DNA of 25,379 nucleotides from JAAYJT01 sp037446395 (GTDB lineage: Bacteria > Bacteroidota > Bacteroidia > Bacteroidales > JAAYJT01), in assembly GCA_037446395.1 (NCBI GenBank), contig JBBIIP010000031.1, positions 1-25,379 on the forward strand, in the 5' to 3' direction. Of this stretch, positions 1-8,455 are shown in pieces. The notes beneath the pieces were generated by a model. It searched no databases, had not been told where the DNA came from, and was given only the letters and a program-made list of their open reading frames with translations. How positions within the stretch are numbered: the first letter of the stretch is position 1; the number at the start of each line of letters is the position of its first letter. A program made the translations under genes and the position numbers.

Positions 1-94
1 GCAAAATTAGTAAATTATTTGTAACTACCAAATGCAGCAGTATATTTTTTCCCTGTACTGATTCAGTTGTTCTGAGATTTATGATTCATCTGGG

Positions 95-874
95 TTAATT
101 CTCATTACCAGTTTTTTCAAAAACAATTATTAAATGATTGCTCAACAGAACATCAAAGGAAGTGTTTATTTGAAAGATTTCCTGGAAAGTTTTTCGGTTC
201 TCAGGCTGTTGCTTCACATTTTTCATAAACGCTTTTCTGCTAAAACAATATATCATCGGGTAAAAGAGCAGCAATAAAACCGAAGTCATGCTATTTTTGG
301 TCCTGACAATTTGCTTTATTTTAAGTTTTTGAATGGCAGCAAGGGTGCGCAATCTTAAAATTCCACTTACAAATAGTTTTGAGAAATACCCTTCGGTTGA
401 CATACTGTTTTCCCAATAAGTATAGGCATTATATTCATTTGGCAGTGGACTGTTGTAGTGGGCAGTCTCTCCGACGAATTGCGAGAACCGGCCACGCAAT
501 GATGAAGGGTTAGGCGTTGTGAGTATGAGCCTGCCATTGCGTTTTAAGATGCGTGATGTTTCTTTAAAAAATAAATGATGATCAGGCAGATGCTCGATGG
601 TTTCAGCGCAAATTACAACATCCGCTGCTACGTCGTCAATGGGAAAGTTCTGCTGTAAATCAATTTGCCTGCATTCGGCCTTACAGAATTTATTATTCGC
701 GGGAAACAGGTCATAAGGATGAACTTTGGCACCCTGTTCATGAAACAAATTGATAATATAACCACTGCCTGCCGAAAGGTCATATACCTCCAAATCCTTC
801 AAATTCGACCTTTGCTCAGCAACGTATTTTCTGAAAAACTCTACCGATAATTCTCGGGAGTGTGGTATGTTCAT
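95..874 (-). CDS. Class I SAM-dependent methyltransferase
   Basis: The 259-residue protein has a Rossmann-type methyltransferase core. A motif I-like segment YDLSAGSGYI lies near residues 31-40, an acidic strand follows (YDLFP), then VVICAETIEHLPDHH and the post-motif hairpin RLILTTPNPSS, as in the Methyltransf_11/23 families. Those families methylate small molecules, lipids, quinones or sugars; the substrate cannot be read here. Motif I is slightly off consensus (SAGSG rather than GCGTG) but keeps the glycines. The C-terminal third has a hydrophobic stretch (SVLLLLFYPMIYCF), which could anchor it to a membrane. The ATG at 874 is used; no clear Shine-Dalgarno is visible. It stands alone, with about 500 bases upstream lacking a gene, so the context gives no pathway. 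Confidence 0.85.
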   Translation of the reverse strand: MNIPHSRELSVEFFRKYVAEQRSNLKDLEVYDLSAGSGYIINLFHEQGAKVHPYDLFPANNKFCKAECRQIDLQQNFPIDDVAADVVICAETIEHLPDHHLFFKETSRILKRNGRLILTTPNPSSLRGRFSQFVGETAHYNSPLPNEYNAYTYWENSMSTEGYFSKLFVSGILRLRTLAAIQKLKIKQIVRTKNSMTSVLLLLFYPMIYCFSRKAFMKNVKQQPENRKTFQEIFQINTSFDVLLSNHLIIVFEKTGNEN

Positions 875-1370
875 GGCAGAGATATTTAGAATTAATAGGA
901 TTACATAAGGAATTCTAGGAATGCTTATTAAAACAATTATTGTTGGTCAATCTCCGTGTCAGTAATTCAATTCGCTTATACCACTCAGAATGTCAGTGTT
1001 TTGTGCTATATTGAAACTAATCAGAGTGAACAACAATCAGGGATTAAAATTAGAAAAAAGAGCTTTCCGATGCTGATCATTTTTCGGGCAATAAGGCAAA
1101 AAAATTTGGCTGCCCGGCACTCAAAAAAGTGGAGCAACGCAGAATTGGGCTAAGGTAATCAGAAGAAAAAATTGAACCTGGCGCCGAAAAATTACTTTTT
1201 ATTGGTTCACAATTGCTTCTTATAGGTCAAAGCAGCCAAGATATTATACTATGATTGATTGTGCGGTATACATCAGAACAGTTTTTGTGAATCTGAATCA
1301 TAAACTTTCAATAGTTTGCATGCACGGGTATGCTCTTATTGATAGAAATGTCGAGCGGGATCAAGTACTT
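875..1370. other. Gene-free interval of about 500 bases
   Basis: This AT-rich interval lies between the methyltransferase start and the stop of the secreted Asp-box protein. One open frame on the plus strand (956-1153) starts with GTG, lacks recognisable domains and looks random. A 6-bp inverted repeat, CGGGCA at 1085-1090 and TGCCCG at 1111-1116, has no U-tract on either strand and is weak as a terminator. I recognise no tRNA, transposon end or riboswitch. It probably holds the methyltransferase promoter and the 3' untranslated region of the upstream operon. Confidence 0.5.
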
Positions 1371-2927
1371 TTATTTTGATACGATCACCATCTTTCTGTT
1401 CAGGAACTGGTTATTGCTGCGCAGTCCGAAATAGTAAACACCTGGCTTTAAGTTGTATTTTGATGCATCGAATATCACCTCATACTTGCCTCGCTCAACC
1501 CAGGCGTTGTCTTCCAAAACTGCCACCATCCTGCCAAATTGATCATACACAGCCAGGTGTATTGAACCAGCCTGGTTCACTTTGAAACCGAGATAAGTGG
1601 TTTGTTGGAAAGGATTTGGGTAATTCTGGTCAAGGCAAGCATTGAGTATGCTCTTTTCTGAAATCCCGACATTCAAGTCGGCAATGGCAGTCCAGATGCT
1701 GCGTGTTCCATTATCCATGCGGGTCCATATTGGCCTCACCATGTTGTTGTGAGCGGCAATATTGTTATAGTCGCCAAAAAATACCGAAGCCCAGGGCAGA
1801 AAAGGTGCTTCGCTGATTAATAAGTTCTGGAAGGTCAAACCTCCATCGCGTGAGATGGCCATGTAAACATCGGTCTTATGATCGCTGTGATTGCGGCGGT
1901 CGTAAAAAACAAAGTACAGATAGCCTGTTGCCTGGTCAATATCCATCCATGTAAAAAACTGATGTTTCCCCGGCGGGTCATTATTCACCCTAATGGGTAC
2001 CGACCAGGTTTGGCCTCCGTTAACAGATTTCACCAGCCACACATCTGTATCCTCCACACCATTGCTTTGGTCGGAATAGTTGACGTAAATGGTGCCATGA
2101 TGTGGCCCTCCGCTCAGGTCACATTTGGTGACAGGCATTCCGTTGCAACGATAAACCCCGGGAATGCTGATGTCCCAACCTCCCGGTTGGGCGGTGACGA
2201 AAACATCATTCTCGAGCCAGGTCAGTCCCTGGTCAAGTGATCGGTCGAAAACAATCCCGGCGGGACCTGACCAGGCTACATAAATTTCACCGTTTGGGCC
2301 TACGGCCGGAACCGCTCCCTCGGTGGTGTTGTCGCTATCAATACAGTCGCCTGAGATTTTGTTGATTTGAATGGCCGGACTCCAGCTTTGCCCTGCATTT
2401 GTTGATTTACTGAACATGATGTTGCTCTTGCAGGTGGGACTGGTGCTGCCATATTGGTCGAACTGTGTCCAGGTTACATAAATGTTGTTGTTTGTGCGGT
2501 CAACAACAGCCCACTCCTTGTCCTGGGCCTTTGTTCCGTTAAGTCCCATGAAAGTGCCTGCACCCCAAGCTCCGGTTGCTTTATTATACTTCTGGCACAC
2601 GATTCGGTCTATCCAACTGCCTGCGGGTGGATTTGCCAGGTGGAAATAATAAAAGTCGCCGGTAGTGTCGGCTATAATTACAGGGTCGCCCCAAACACCC
2701 AATACCGGTTCGGTCAGAATTCCCTGTTGCCAGGTGTATCCTCCATTTTCGGAATAATAATACCGGTTGATGTTTGCACCTGCCATGATCTGCTGTACAT
2801 TCCTGAGATTGATACAAATTGTCGGTTCGTTTGCCGAGCCGGAGTCTCCGATTTTGACATTCAGAAACTGGGCATGAACCAGCGATGACCCCAGAAAACC
2901 AATGATAAATAATGCAATATTTTTCAT
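1371..2927 (-). CDS. Secreted Asp-box (sialidase-like fold) protein with type IX sorting domain
   Basis: The 518-residue protein starts with a signal peptide (MKNIALFIIGFLGSSLVHA). The body carries at least five Asp-box-like motifs (SENGGYTW near 59-66, then STNAGQSW, SLDQGLTW, SVNGGQTW and SRDGGLTF), the hallmark of six- or seven-bladed BNR/sialidase-fold propellers. Catalytic sialidase residues cannot be assigned, so enzymatic activity is unproven. The last ~85 residues (starting DQNYPNPFQQT, ending RKMVIVSK) form a type A sorting domain for export and surface anchoring by the type IX system. I chose the ATG at 2927 rather than an in-frame TTG five codons earlier because the signal peptide begins there. 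It starts 24 bases after the trkA stop, so it is probably the last gene of the trkH-trkA operon, an odd partner for potassium uptake. Confidence 0.85.
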   Translation of the reverse strand: MKNIALFIIGFLGSSLVHAQFLNVKIGDSGSANEPTICINLRNVQQIMAGANINRYYYSENGGYTWQQGILTEPVLGVWGDPVIIADTTGDFYYFHLANPPAGSWIDRIVCQKYNKATGAWGAGTFMGLNGTKAQDKEWAVVDRTNNNIYVTWTQFDQYGSTSPTCKSNIMFSKSTNAGQSWSPAIQINKISGDCIDSDNTTEGAVPAVGPNGEIYVAWSGPAGIVFDRSLDQGLTWLENDVFVTAQPGGWDISIPGVYRCNGMPVTKCDLSGGPHHGTIYVNYSDQSNGVEDTDVWLVKSVNGGQTWSVPIRVNNDPPGKHQFFTWMDIDQATGYLYFVFYDRRNHSDHKTDVYMAISRDGGLTFQNLLISEAPFLPWASVFFGDYNNIAAHNNMVRPIWTRMDNGTRSIWTAIADLNVGISEKSILNACLDQNYPNPFQQTTYLGFKVNQAGSIHLAVYDQFGRMVAVLEDNAWVERGKYEVIFDASKYNLKPGVYYFGLRSNNQFLNRKMVIVSK

Positions 2928-2951
2928 AGCGTATTGATTCAAAACACGGGA

Positions 2952-3632
2952 TTACTCCCCAATAAATTCCTTGATTTTATGCCAGGGTCCATATAGCACC
3001 AGCACATCGTTTTCTTCAATCATGGTTTCGGGAACAAACCTTCCGATATCATTGAGTTTGGAGGTTCGAATACCAAAAATATTGGATTTCAAACTCGCGC
3101 GCAAAATCGCAACCAACTGAATCTGAGCAGTTATAAAATCAATGTTTTCAATAGTCTTTCCAATAAATTCTTCAGGAGCCGTCACTTTTACCACCATTAT
3201 ATTTTCGCAGATCGTAAATGCATCTATTACTCCGGAAAGGTGCAAGCGATAGGCAAGTCGTTCAGCAGTTTCTTGCTCAGGATGGACAATTTCGTCAACC
3301 CCGATGGCATTGAATACAGCCTCATGCACCTGTGAAATAGCTCTGCATATTAACTTTTTGACTTTCAATTGCTTAAGCAATGCTGTCGTCATCACCGAGG
3401 CACCAAAATCCTCGCCAATGGCCACGATGGCAAGGTCAACCTCCTTTGTAGGCAGTGTTGTCACTGATTGCAGGTTGCTGCTGTCTAAGCATACCGAGTA
3501 TGTAATCTTATCTTTCAGGTCATTCACTTTGTTTTTATCAGTATCCACCCCAATCACATCATGCCCTAATTCTGTTAGTTTGACAGCAATGGAGGCGCCA
3601 AAATTCCCCAATCCTAAAACAATGACTTTCAT
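2952..3632 (-). CDS. trkA: Potassium uptake regulatory subunit TrkA/KtrA
   Basis: The 226-residue cytoplasmic protein has an N-terminal RCK domain with the Rossmann nucleotide-binding motif GLGNFG (residues 7-12) and an acidic residue closing the second strand (VIGVDTDKNKV). An RCK_C domain (about 140-224) follows. The length fits the single-unit KtrA class (about 220 residues) rather than the duplicated TrkA of enterobacteria. KtrA octamers bind ATP/ADP and gate the membrane subunit. The gene starts 16 bases after the trkH stop, so the two are cotranscribed and must form the complex. The start is the ATG at 3632. Confidence 0.95.
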   Translation of the reverse strand: MKVIVLGLGNFGASIAVKLTELGHDVIGVDTDKNKVNDLKDKITYSVCLDSSNLQSVTTLPTKEVDLAIVAIGEDFGASVMTTALLKQLKVKKLICRAISQVHEAVFNAIGVDEIVHPEQETAERLAYRLHLSGVIDAFTICENIMVVKVTAPEEFIGKTIENIDFITAQIQLVAILRASLKSNIFGIRTSKLNDIGRFVPETMIEENDVLVLYGPWHKIKEFIGE

Positions 3633-3648
3633 ATTTAGACTTTAATTT

Positions 3649-5451
3649 TCAGTTTATCATGATATTATCTTCCGGGTAGCGATAGTCGCCGAACCTGATT
3701 TTTCTTACGATTCCGATGAGCAAGGTCAGTATCCCGACTCTGCCGATAAACATTGTAAAGATAATCACAATTTTGCCCCAATCGGATAAGGAGGGAGTGA
3801 TTCCGAGGGTAAGGCCTACTGTTGAGTAAGCCGAAAAGCACTCGAAAACGATCTCTGTCAGGCTATGTCTTCCATTTTCGAAAGCTGCCAGAAGAAAAGT
3901 TGAACTGCCAATTACCACCAGCGATAAGAACATGATTGAAAACGAGCGCTGGATTGACGCATCAGAAATTTCCCGGTTATGAATCTCAACCCTTGGTTTG
4001 CCGCGGATGAGCGAATACATATTGATCACGGCCAACGCAAATGTGCTGGTTTTGATTCCTCCTCCGGTTGAACTGGGTGAGGCACCAATCCACATCAACA
4101 CGACGATGAAGATTACCGCCGGTAATGAGAAGGAATTCATATCCACCGTATTAAAGCCGGCTGTGCGAGGGGTAACCGCCGCAAAAAATGCCGCAACCAG
4201 TTTATCAAGACCTTTCGCCTCTGCCAAAGCACCATTGTATTCTATAATTAAAATTAAGACCGTGCCAAAAGCAAGAAGCGCCAAGGTAGTAATAACAACA
4301 ATCCGCGTATTTGTGCTGATCAGGTGAGGAAGGTAACTTGGCGCACCTCTTCTCATGACCTTGCGATACGTGTTTATGAAAAAAGACTTTAGATACCTGT
4401 AATGGTTTAGTACAATCGGAAAACCCAGCCCACCGATGACGATTAACCAGGCGACTGAAAAATGCAGGTTGTAGCTATATCGCAGGCCCCTGTGAAATAG
4501 TCCATCAGTTATGGATGAAAAGCCCGCATTACAAAATGCGGATATGGAATGAAAAACTGCAAACATTGCTTTTTCGGAGGTGGAGGAAAAAATATCTTCA
4601 GGAACCTGTAAGAAAATGATTGCGGCCCCGATAGATTCTATAATAACTGTAAAAAATATGATTTTTAATAGTGTTTTGAAGATATTCCCCAGGCGTTCCT
4701 CGCTGATAAAGTCTCTAAGATAAATCTCGGTTTTAAGCGAAGGGTGTCCCTTGAAGATGAATCCAAAAAAACTGGTGAATGTCATGATACCAATCCCTCC
4801 GAGTTGAATCAGCAGCAGGATAAACTGTTGACCAAGGGGTGTAAATGCCGTAGCTGTGTCCACCACAATCAACCCTGTCACGCACACCGCACTCGTAGCT
4901 GTGAAAAAAGCATCCAGCATCGAAATTCCTTCTACGGTTGACCGGGGCATCAGGAGCAAGCCCGTGCCCACGACAATCAACAGAAAGAAACTTCCTGCAA
5001 AAAGCAGCGATGGGTTGATTTGTATCCTGTGTATCTGAATGCTTGAGCGTGAAATTGTGACCACCGCTATAAGAAACAGCATTAGCCTAAGTACCCCTTC
5101 TCCTGATAAGGTTCCAAACGCCAGTTGGGTGTAGTCGAACCGGCCTGCTTTAAACACCAATGATTCTGTAAGTAAAAATGTGAGAAACACCAAAACAAAA
5201 TCAATGATTCTTTTCGCGAATGGCTGTTTTTGGGTGATTCCAAACAGTATGGTCAAAGCGAAAAGTAAAAAGAAGGCAATAAAGATGATCGAATAAAGGG
5301 AATAAATGATTCTTTCCAAGCCGGGGGTTTTGTCGAACCCAAGGTCATACACAACAACCAACAGAGCAAAAAAACTTAGGATGGCCAGCCAATTGCCTAC
5401 CTTTCTCAGCATCAAATCTCTAAGCTTTCGAATTTTATGAGCCAATATCAT
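3649..5451 (-). CDS. trkH: Potassium transporter membrane subunit TrkH/KtrB
   Basis: This 600-residue polytopic membrane protein belongs to the TrkH/KtrB superfamily of monovalent cation translocators. All four pore-loop repeats with selectivity-filter glycines are visible: SAVCVTGLIV, SAFCNAGFSS, TPRTAGFNTV and SAYSTVGLTL. The conserved ASPSSTGGGIKT stretch after the third repeat is also present. About 150 residues of extra N-terminal hydrophobic helices precede the first pore repeat, making it longer than KtrB (about 450). Such extensions occur in many bacterial TrkH-type proteins. It is the first gene of the operon with trkA. A Bacteroidota -7 element sits 27 bases upstream of the ATG at 5451. 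The gene diverges from a small lipoprotein gene. Confidence 0.95.
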   Translation of the reverse strand: MILAHKIRKLRDLMLRKVGNWLAILSFFALLVVVYDLGFDKTPGLERIIYSLYSIIFIAFFLLFALTILFGITQKQPFAKRIIDFVLVFLTFLLTESLVFKAGRFDYTQLAFGTLSGEGVLRLMLFLIAVVTISRSSIQIHRIQINPSLLFAGSFFLLIVVGTGLLLMPRSTVEGISMLDAFFTATSAVCVTGLIVVDTATAFTPLGQQFILLLIQLGGIGIMTFTSFFGFIFKGHPSLKTEIYLRDFISEERLGNIFKTLLKIIFFTVIIESIGAAIIFLQVPEDIFSSTSEKAMFAVFHSISAFCNAGFSSITDGLFHRGLRYSYNLHFSVAWLIVIGGLGFPIVLNHYRYLKSFFINTYRKVMRRGAPSYLPHLISTNTRIVVITTLALLAFGTVLILIIEYNGALAEAKGLDKLVAAFFAAVTPRTAGFNTVDMNSFSLPAVIFIVVLMWIGASPSSTGGGIKTSTFALAVINMYSLIRGKPRVEIHNREISDASIQRSFSIMFLSLVVIGSSTFLLAAFENGRHSLTEIVFECFSAYSTVGLTLGITPSLSDWGKIVIIFTMFIGRVGILTLLIGIVRKIRFGDYRYPEDNIMIN

Positions 5452-5459
5452 ACCTTGCT

Positions 5460-5550
5460 CAATTGGTTGTCAGATAACAAAGATAGTGAATCGTTGAGAT
5501 ACCTGGAGATGATGACAATAAGGCTTATTTATTACAGATGCAACCAATTG
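5460..5550. repeat. Inverted repeat across the trkH/lipoprotein divergent promoter region
   Basis: CAATTGGTTG at 5460-5469 is the exact reverse complement of CAACCAATTG at 5541-5550. The arms are 10 bp and enclose the predicted trkH -7 element. A partial further copy (GCAACCAA) lies just after the second arm, near 5571. Paired operator sites for a regulator of both divergent genes are possible, but chance occurrence is not excluded. Confidence 0.3.
5478..5485 (-). promoter_or_regulatory. Predicted -7 element of the trkH promoter
   Basis: On the minus strand the sequence reads TATCTTTG, matching the Bacteroidota TAnnTTTG consensus. It lies 27 bases upstream of the trkH start. I found no good TTG at the usual -33 distance, so support is partial. 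Confidence 0.45.
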
Positions 5551-5590
5551 TTTCCAAATCTCATCTTGCAACCAAATTCTCTCAAAATCA

Positions 5591-6007
5591 ATGAATGCAG
5601 TAAAATTAACAGGATTATTGCTGACTGTTATGATCTTTTTTGCCTGTGAAAAAGAAAACAAATTATTTTTCAACAAGAATGATAAAACAATTGGATGCTG
5701 GGTTAATCCAATCACAGTTGATACACTTTGGAAATATACAAGGGCCAAATCCCTCAAAGACAATGATTATGGATTTATATTTTATTCGGATCAGCGCTTT
5801 GTTGAGCGCAAAAATGCCGGTTGGTGTGGTACCCCCCCGATCTCCTATGCTGATTTTGATGGAACCTGGTCTAAAAAAGATTCAGTAATTGACATAACTG
5901 TCAAATTTTGGGGTGGCTTGGCTGATTATCAGTGGAAGGTTATTTCGGTGGATGATAACAATTTGGCAATACTCAAATTGAAGGAAGTGTATCGCCCAAA
6001 GATATAA
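5591..6007 (+). CDS. Small hypothetical lipoprotein
   Basis: The 138-residue product has a lipoprotein signal peptide (MNAVKLTGLLLTVMIFFAC) with the acylated cysteine at residue 19. The following residues (CEKENK) are acidic and lysine-rich, compatible with outer-membrane or surface retention. The mature part has many aromatic residues and reads like a small beta-sandwich or lipocalin-like fold (GCWVN, FADFDGTW-type spacing, ending AILKLKEVYR). That resemblance is impressionistic and no family is recognised. It is a single gene, divergent from trkH and convergent with nrfA. The ATG at 5591 is the only start that preserves the signal peptide. Confidence 0.75.
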   Translation: MNAVKLTGLLLTVMIFFACEKENKLFFNKNDKTIGCWVNPITVDTLWKYTRAKSLKDNDYGFIFYSDQRFVERKNAGWCGTPPISYADFDGTWSKKDSVIDITVKFWGGLADYQWKVISVDDNNLAILKLKEVYRPKI

Positions 6008-6175
6008 ATGGCATTTTGCTCCCTGTTTCTAAAAGATCTTTAAGTAAATACCGTAAAGCCTAATTTGAGCTTTCTTCTTTCGTGCAAATAACAGTGTCCG
6101 TATTCCAATAAGCTCAATTCGTGGACGATTCGTTTTGTTGAATAGTTAGAATTGACGGCAAGCAACGAATAAGAA

Positions 6176-7648
6176 TCAAATTCCCATTTTACTTTCACGC
6201 TCGCGTGCAGTATTCAGCCAACCAGGAAGAACAGTGGAAAGGAACTCAGCCTTATCAGCGCGGATTTTATCCATCGGCAGGCCGGCTACTTCCTGAGCCT
6301 TCGCTTTCGTGCTGATATCAGGCAGTTGCACCGGAACTTTCAAGCCTTTTCTGACAAAAATTTCGGTAAGAAGTATGCGTGCTTCATTTGATTTTTGGAT
6401 AGATGTTCCCAGCACTCTTAGGGCTTCAGCTATGGAATGAAATCCCAATCCATTTGCAGCGGCTACCCAATCCCAGCGCCATTGAGCATGCCTGATAAGG
6501 GTGAGTACGGGTTTCATTTCTTCTTCCGAGGCGCCGCTCTCCCAAGCCAATTTGGCTTCGAGGTGCACCCGGGCCAGGTTTTGCTCAACCAATCTGCGCA
6601 ATTCCTGCACCTTGTTCTGGCGCTCTACAACGTTGGCAACCAACTTGGCTTCACTTTCGCGATGGCATACCTGGCAGCTTCCCGATACATTTTGCAAAGG
6701 GCTGGTTATGTGATGATTGGTAAACTTCATTCCGCCTTCGCGCTTGTACGGCATATGACAATCGGCGCAAGCTACCCCCCTGTCGGCGTGAACACCGGTC
6801 ATATACAACTCATAGTCGGGATGTTGTGCTTTTAGCATGGGCGCTTTACTGAGTGCATGTACCCAATCAACATGTTGGTATTCGTCATAATAGACTTCCA
6901 TATCGGTGGCACCAAAACCCTTATCCCACGGAAAAGTAAGATACTTTCCATCTCCTTTGAAATAATACTCAACATGGCACTGGGCACACACCAGCGAGCG
7001 CATCTCCTGATTCGTGGCTTTGGAGATATCTCTTCCCTGCCGTTCAAATGCTTCGGCAAGCGCTGGCCTGGTTATCCGCAGGTTCATGGTCTTAGGGTCG
7101 TGACAATCCTGACAACCGATGTGATTGACAATTTCCGGCCCCATGTCTTTCCAGGTAGACTTATAGAACTCAGCAACACCTATTTGATTCATTACCCTTG
7201 GAACATCCGTGCTTTTGCAAGTCCAGCAGGTGGCCGGTTGCGGCTGCACAGTTCTTAATGATTTATGAACATCACTTACTGCATAATAATGTCCCCGACT
7301 TTGTTTGTAATCGCGCGAAAACGCATATCCTGCCCACATAATAACCAATTCAGGAAATTCATTCAGGTAGTCAATTGTTGCAGGTCCGCCATGTGCAGAT
7401 TTGAAACTGGTGTCTGCAGTTTGCATATATGTTTCGTATTGTCGCGGAAAATTCTGCCCCCAAACTGCATTTCGGGGTTCCCATTCCGAAATTTCCTTGG
7501 TCATCTGAAAATAAAGCTTCGATTCGCTGCGGCGTTCGACGATGGATGAAGCGAATAATCCAATTAGAAAAACAACCACAACTGTGGCAATGAATATGAC
7601 CCAGTTCAACCAGGAACTTTTTTCATTTTTGTCGGGAATTGATTTCAT
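6176..7648 (-). CDS. nrfA: Ammonia-forming cytochrome c552 nitrite reductase, catalytic subunit
   Basis: NrfA reduces nitrite to ammonium with six electrons in the periplasm. The 490-residue protein has exactly the diagnostic five haem sites: CWTCK (141-145, the lysine-ligated catalytic haem) and four CxxCH sites, CQDCH (179), CAQCH (221), CADCH (294) and CQVCH (325). The active-site and calcium-site segments are recognisable too, with VEYYF after haem 3 and KAQHPDYE before haem 4. An uncleaved N-terminal hydrophobic segment (about 13-34) acts as signal anchor. It starts 37 bases after the nrfH stop and is cotranscribed with it. No haem-lyase or cytochrome maturation gene follows within the window. 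Confidence 0.97.
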   Translation of the reverse strand: MKSIPDKNEKSSWLNWVIFIATVVVVFLIGLFASSIVERRSESKLYFQMTKEISEWEPRNAVWGQNFPRQYETYMQTADTSFKSAHGGPATIDYLNEFPELVIMWAGYAFSRDYKQSRGHYYAVSDVHKSLRTVQPQPATCWTCKSTDVPRVMNQIGVAEFYKSTWKDMGPEIVNHIGCQDCHDPKTMNLRITRPALAEAFERQGRDISKATNQEMRSLVCAQCHVEYYFKGDGKYLTFPWDKGFGATDMEVYYDEYQHVDWVHALSKAPMLKAQHPDYELYMTGVHADRGVACADCHMPYKREGGMKFTNHHITSPLQNVSGSCQVCHRESEAKLVANVVERQNKVQELRRLVEQNLARVHLEAKLAWESGASEEEMKPVLTLIRHAQWRWDWVAAANGLGFHSIAEALRVLGTSIQKSNEARILLTEIFVRKGLKVPVQLPDISTKAKAQEVAGLPMDKIRADKAEFLSTVLPGWLNTARERESKMGI

Positions 7649-7685
7649 AAGTTTTTTCTATTAAAATATATATCAATGTTTATTT

Positions 7686-8279
7686 TCATTTTTCATTCTT
7701 AGTGTATTGTTCCAACCATCTTGGCATGATTGATGGCAACCGCGTCACCAAAGAGAATGGAGTTGAAGAGAGGCTCCTTACTGTTCCGTGAGGCACTTCC
7801 CGATGGCAATCCCAGCAGCGTTTGCCCTGGCTTTGTTGATAATTTTTTCCGGTTATTTCTATTAATGTAGTCATTTCTACCAGGTCTTGGTGGCAGCGAA
7901 CACAATTATCCTGAACCGCAGTAATTCCAGCTTGCTTAATATGAATCACTTCCGGTTCGAGCCTTGCGGTAAAAATGGCTGCATGCCTTGCTCCATCGGC
8001 TGCCTTGAAAAAATACTTTTTTGCCATATTATCATGGGGCACATGGCAATCGCTGCACGAGGCCACCTGGCTGTGGCTGCTATGCTTCCAGGAAGCATAT
8101 TGGGGGTACATTACGTGGCAATTTATACATGTTTCCGGTTTATCTGACAAGTAGGAATGAGCCCTTGAAGCGTGAATCACAAATAAACCGGTTCCAACGA
8201 ATACACCCAACAGGATAATCACAGGAAGCCTCCAACCCGGTGGTGGAATGAGCATTCTGATCAGTTTTGCCTTGAACAT
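7686..8279 (-). CDS. nrfH: NrfH tetrahaem menaquinol dehydrogenase
   Basis: This 197-residue NapC/NrfH-family cytochrome c takes electrons from menaquinol and passes them to NrfA. A single membrane helix lies at about 18-37 (VIILLGVFVGTGLFVI). Four haem motifs follow: CINCH (51-55), CSDCH (75), CVRCH (126) and CWDCH (155). The methionine two residues after the first motif (CINCHVM) matches the unusual Met ligand of haem 1 in NrfH. It is the first gene of the nrfHA operon. Its length is slightly greater than the ~155-170 residues of proteobacterial NrfH, because of a C-terminal tail. The ATG at 8279 is clear. Confidence 0.96.
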   Translation of the reverse strand: MFKAKLIRMLIPPPGWRLPVIILLGVFVGTGLFVIHASRAHSYLSDKPETCINCHVMYPQYASWKHSSHSQVASCSDCHVPHDNMAKKYFFKAADGARHAAIFTARLEPEVIHIKQAGITAVQDNCVRCHQDLVEMTTLIEITGKNYQQSQGKRCWDCHREVPHGTVRSLSSTPFSLVTRLPSIMPRWLEQYTKNEK

Positions 8280-8334
8280 AGGATGAAATTGTTTATCATT
8301 TCAGTATTATCGTACTTTAAATCTTATAACTGCA

Positions 8335-8342
8335 CAAATTTA
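8335..8342 (-). promoter_or_regulatory. Predicted -7 element of the nrfHA promoter
   Basis: The minus strand reads TAAATTTG, matching TAnnTTTG, 56 bases upstream of the nrfH start. No TTG is found at the standard spacing, which would fit a promoter that needs an activator. Two palindromes lie immediately upstream. Confidence 0.4.
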
Positions 8343-8348
8343 AGAACA

Positions 8349-8373
8349 AAATTGCAATTTGGTATAAGATACC
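8349..8373. promoter_or_regulatory. Two adjacent palindromes upstream of nrfH (possible operators)
   Basis: AAATTGCAATTT (8349-8360) is a perfect 12-bp palindrome. It abuts GGTATAAGATACC (8361-8373), which has two 5-bp arms around AAG. Both sit just upstream of the predicted nrfH -7 element, where CRP/FNR-family or nitrite-responsive activators usually bind. Neither matches the E. coli FNR consensus, so the binding protein is unknown. Confidence 0.35.
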
Positions 8374-8400
8374 TTAATTTAGGTTGGTTCTAAATAACAA

Positions 8401-8432
8401 TGGGCTAATTTCCTTTGTTGGAAATTAGCCCA
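8401..8432 (-). terminator. Terminator hairpin after the arcC-argF operon
   Basis: The inverted repeat is a perfect 13-bp stem (8401-8413 with 8420-8432) with a 6-base loop. On the minus strand it begins 24 bases after the ornithine carbamoyltransferase stop and is followed by the fairly U-rich TTGTTATTTAG. It separates this operon from nrfHA, which is read in the same direction. Confidence 0.85.
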
Positions 8433-8455
8433 CAAAAAACCGGTTATCCATCCAA

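Noticed and set aside
1085..1116. 6-bp inverted repeat as a terminator of the trkH operon
   Set aside because: It is about 255 bases past the stop and has no U-run on the minus strand.
956..1153. 65-codon GTG-started plus-strand frame
   Set aside because: No domain, no ribosome site and no promoter; composition looks random.
2928..2942. TTG-initiated five-codon extension of the Asp-box protein
   Set aside because: The signal peptide starts at the ATG at 2927.
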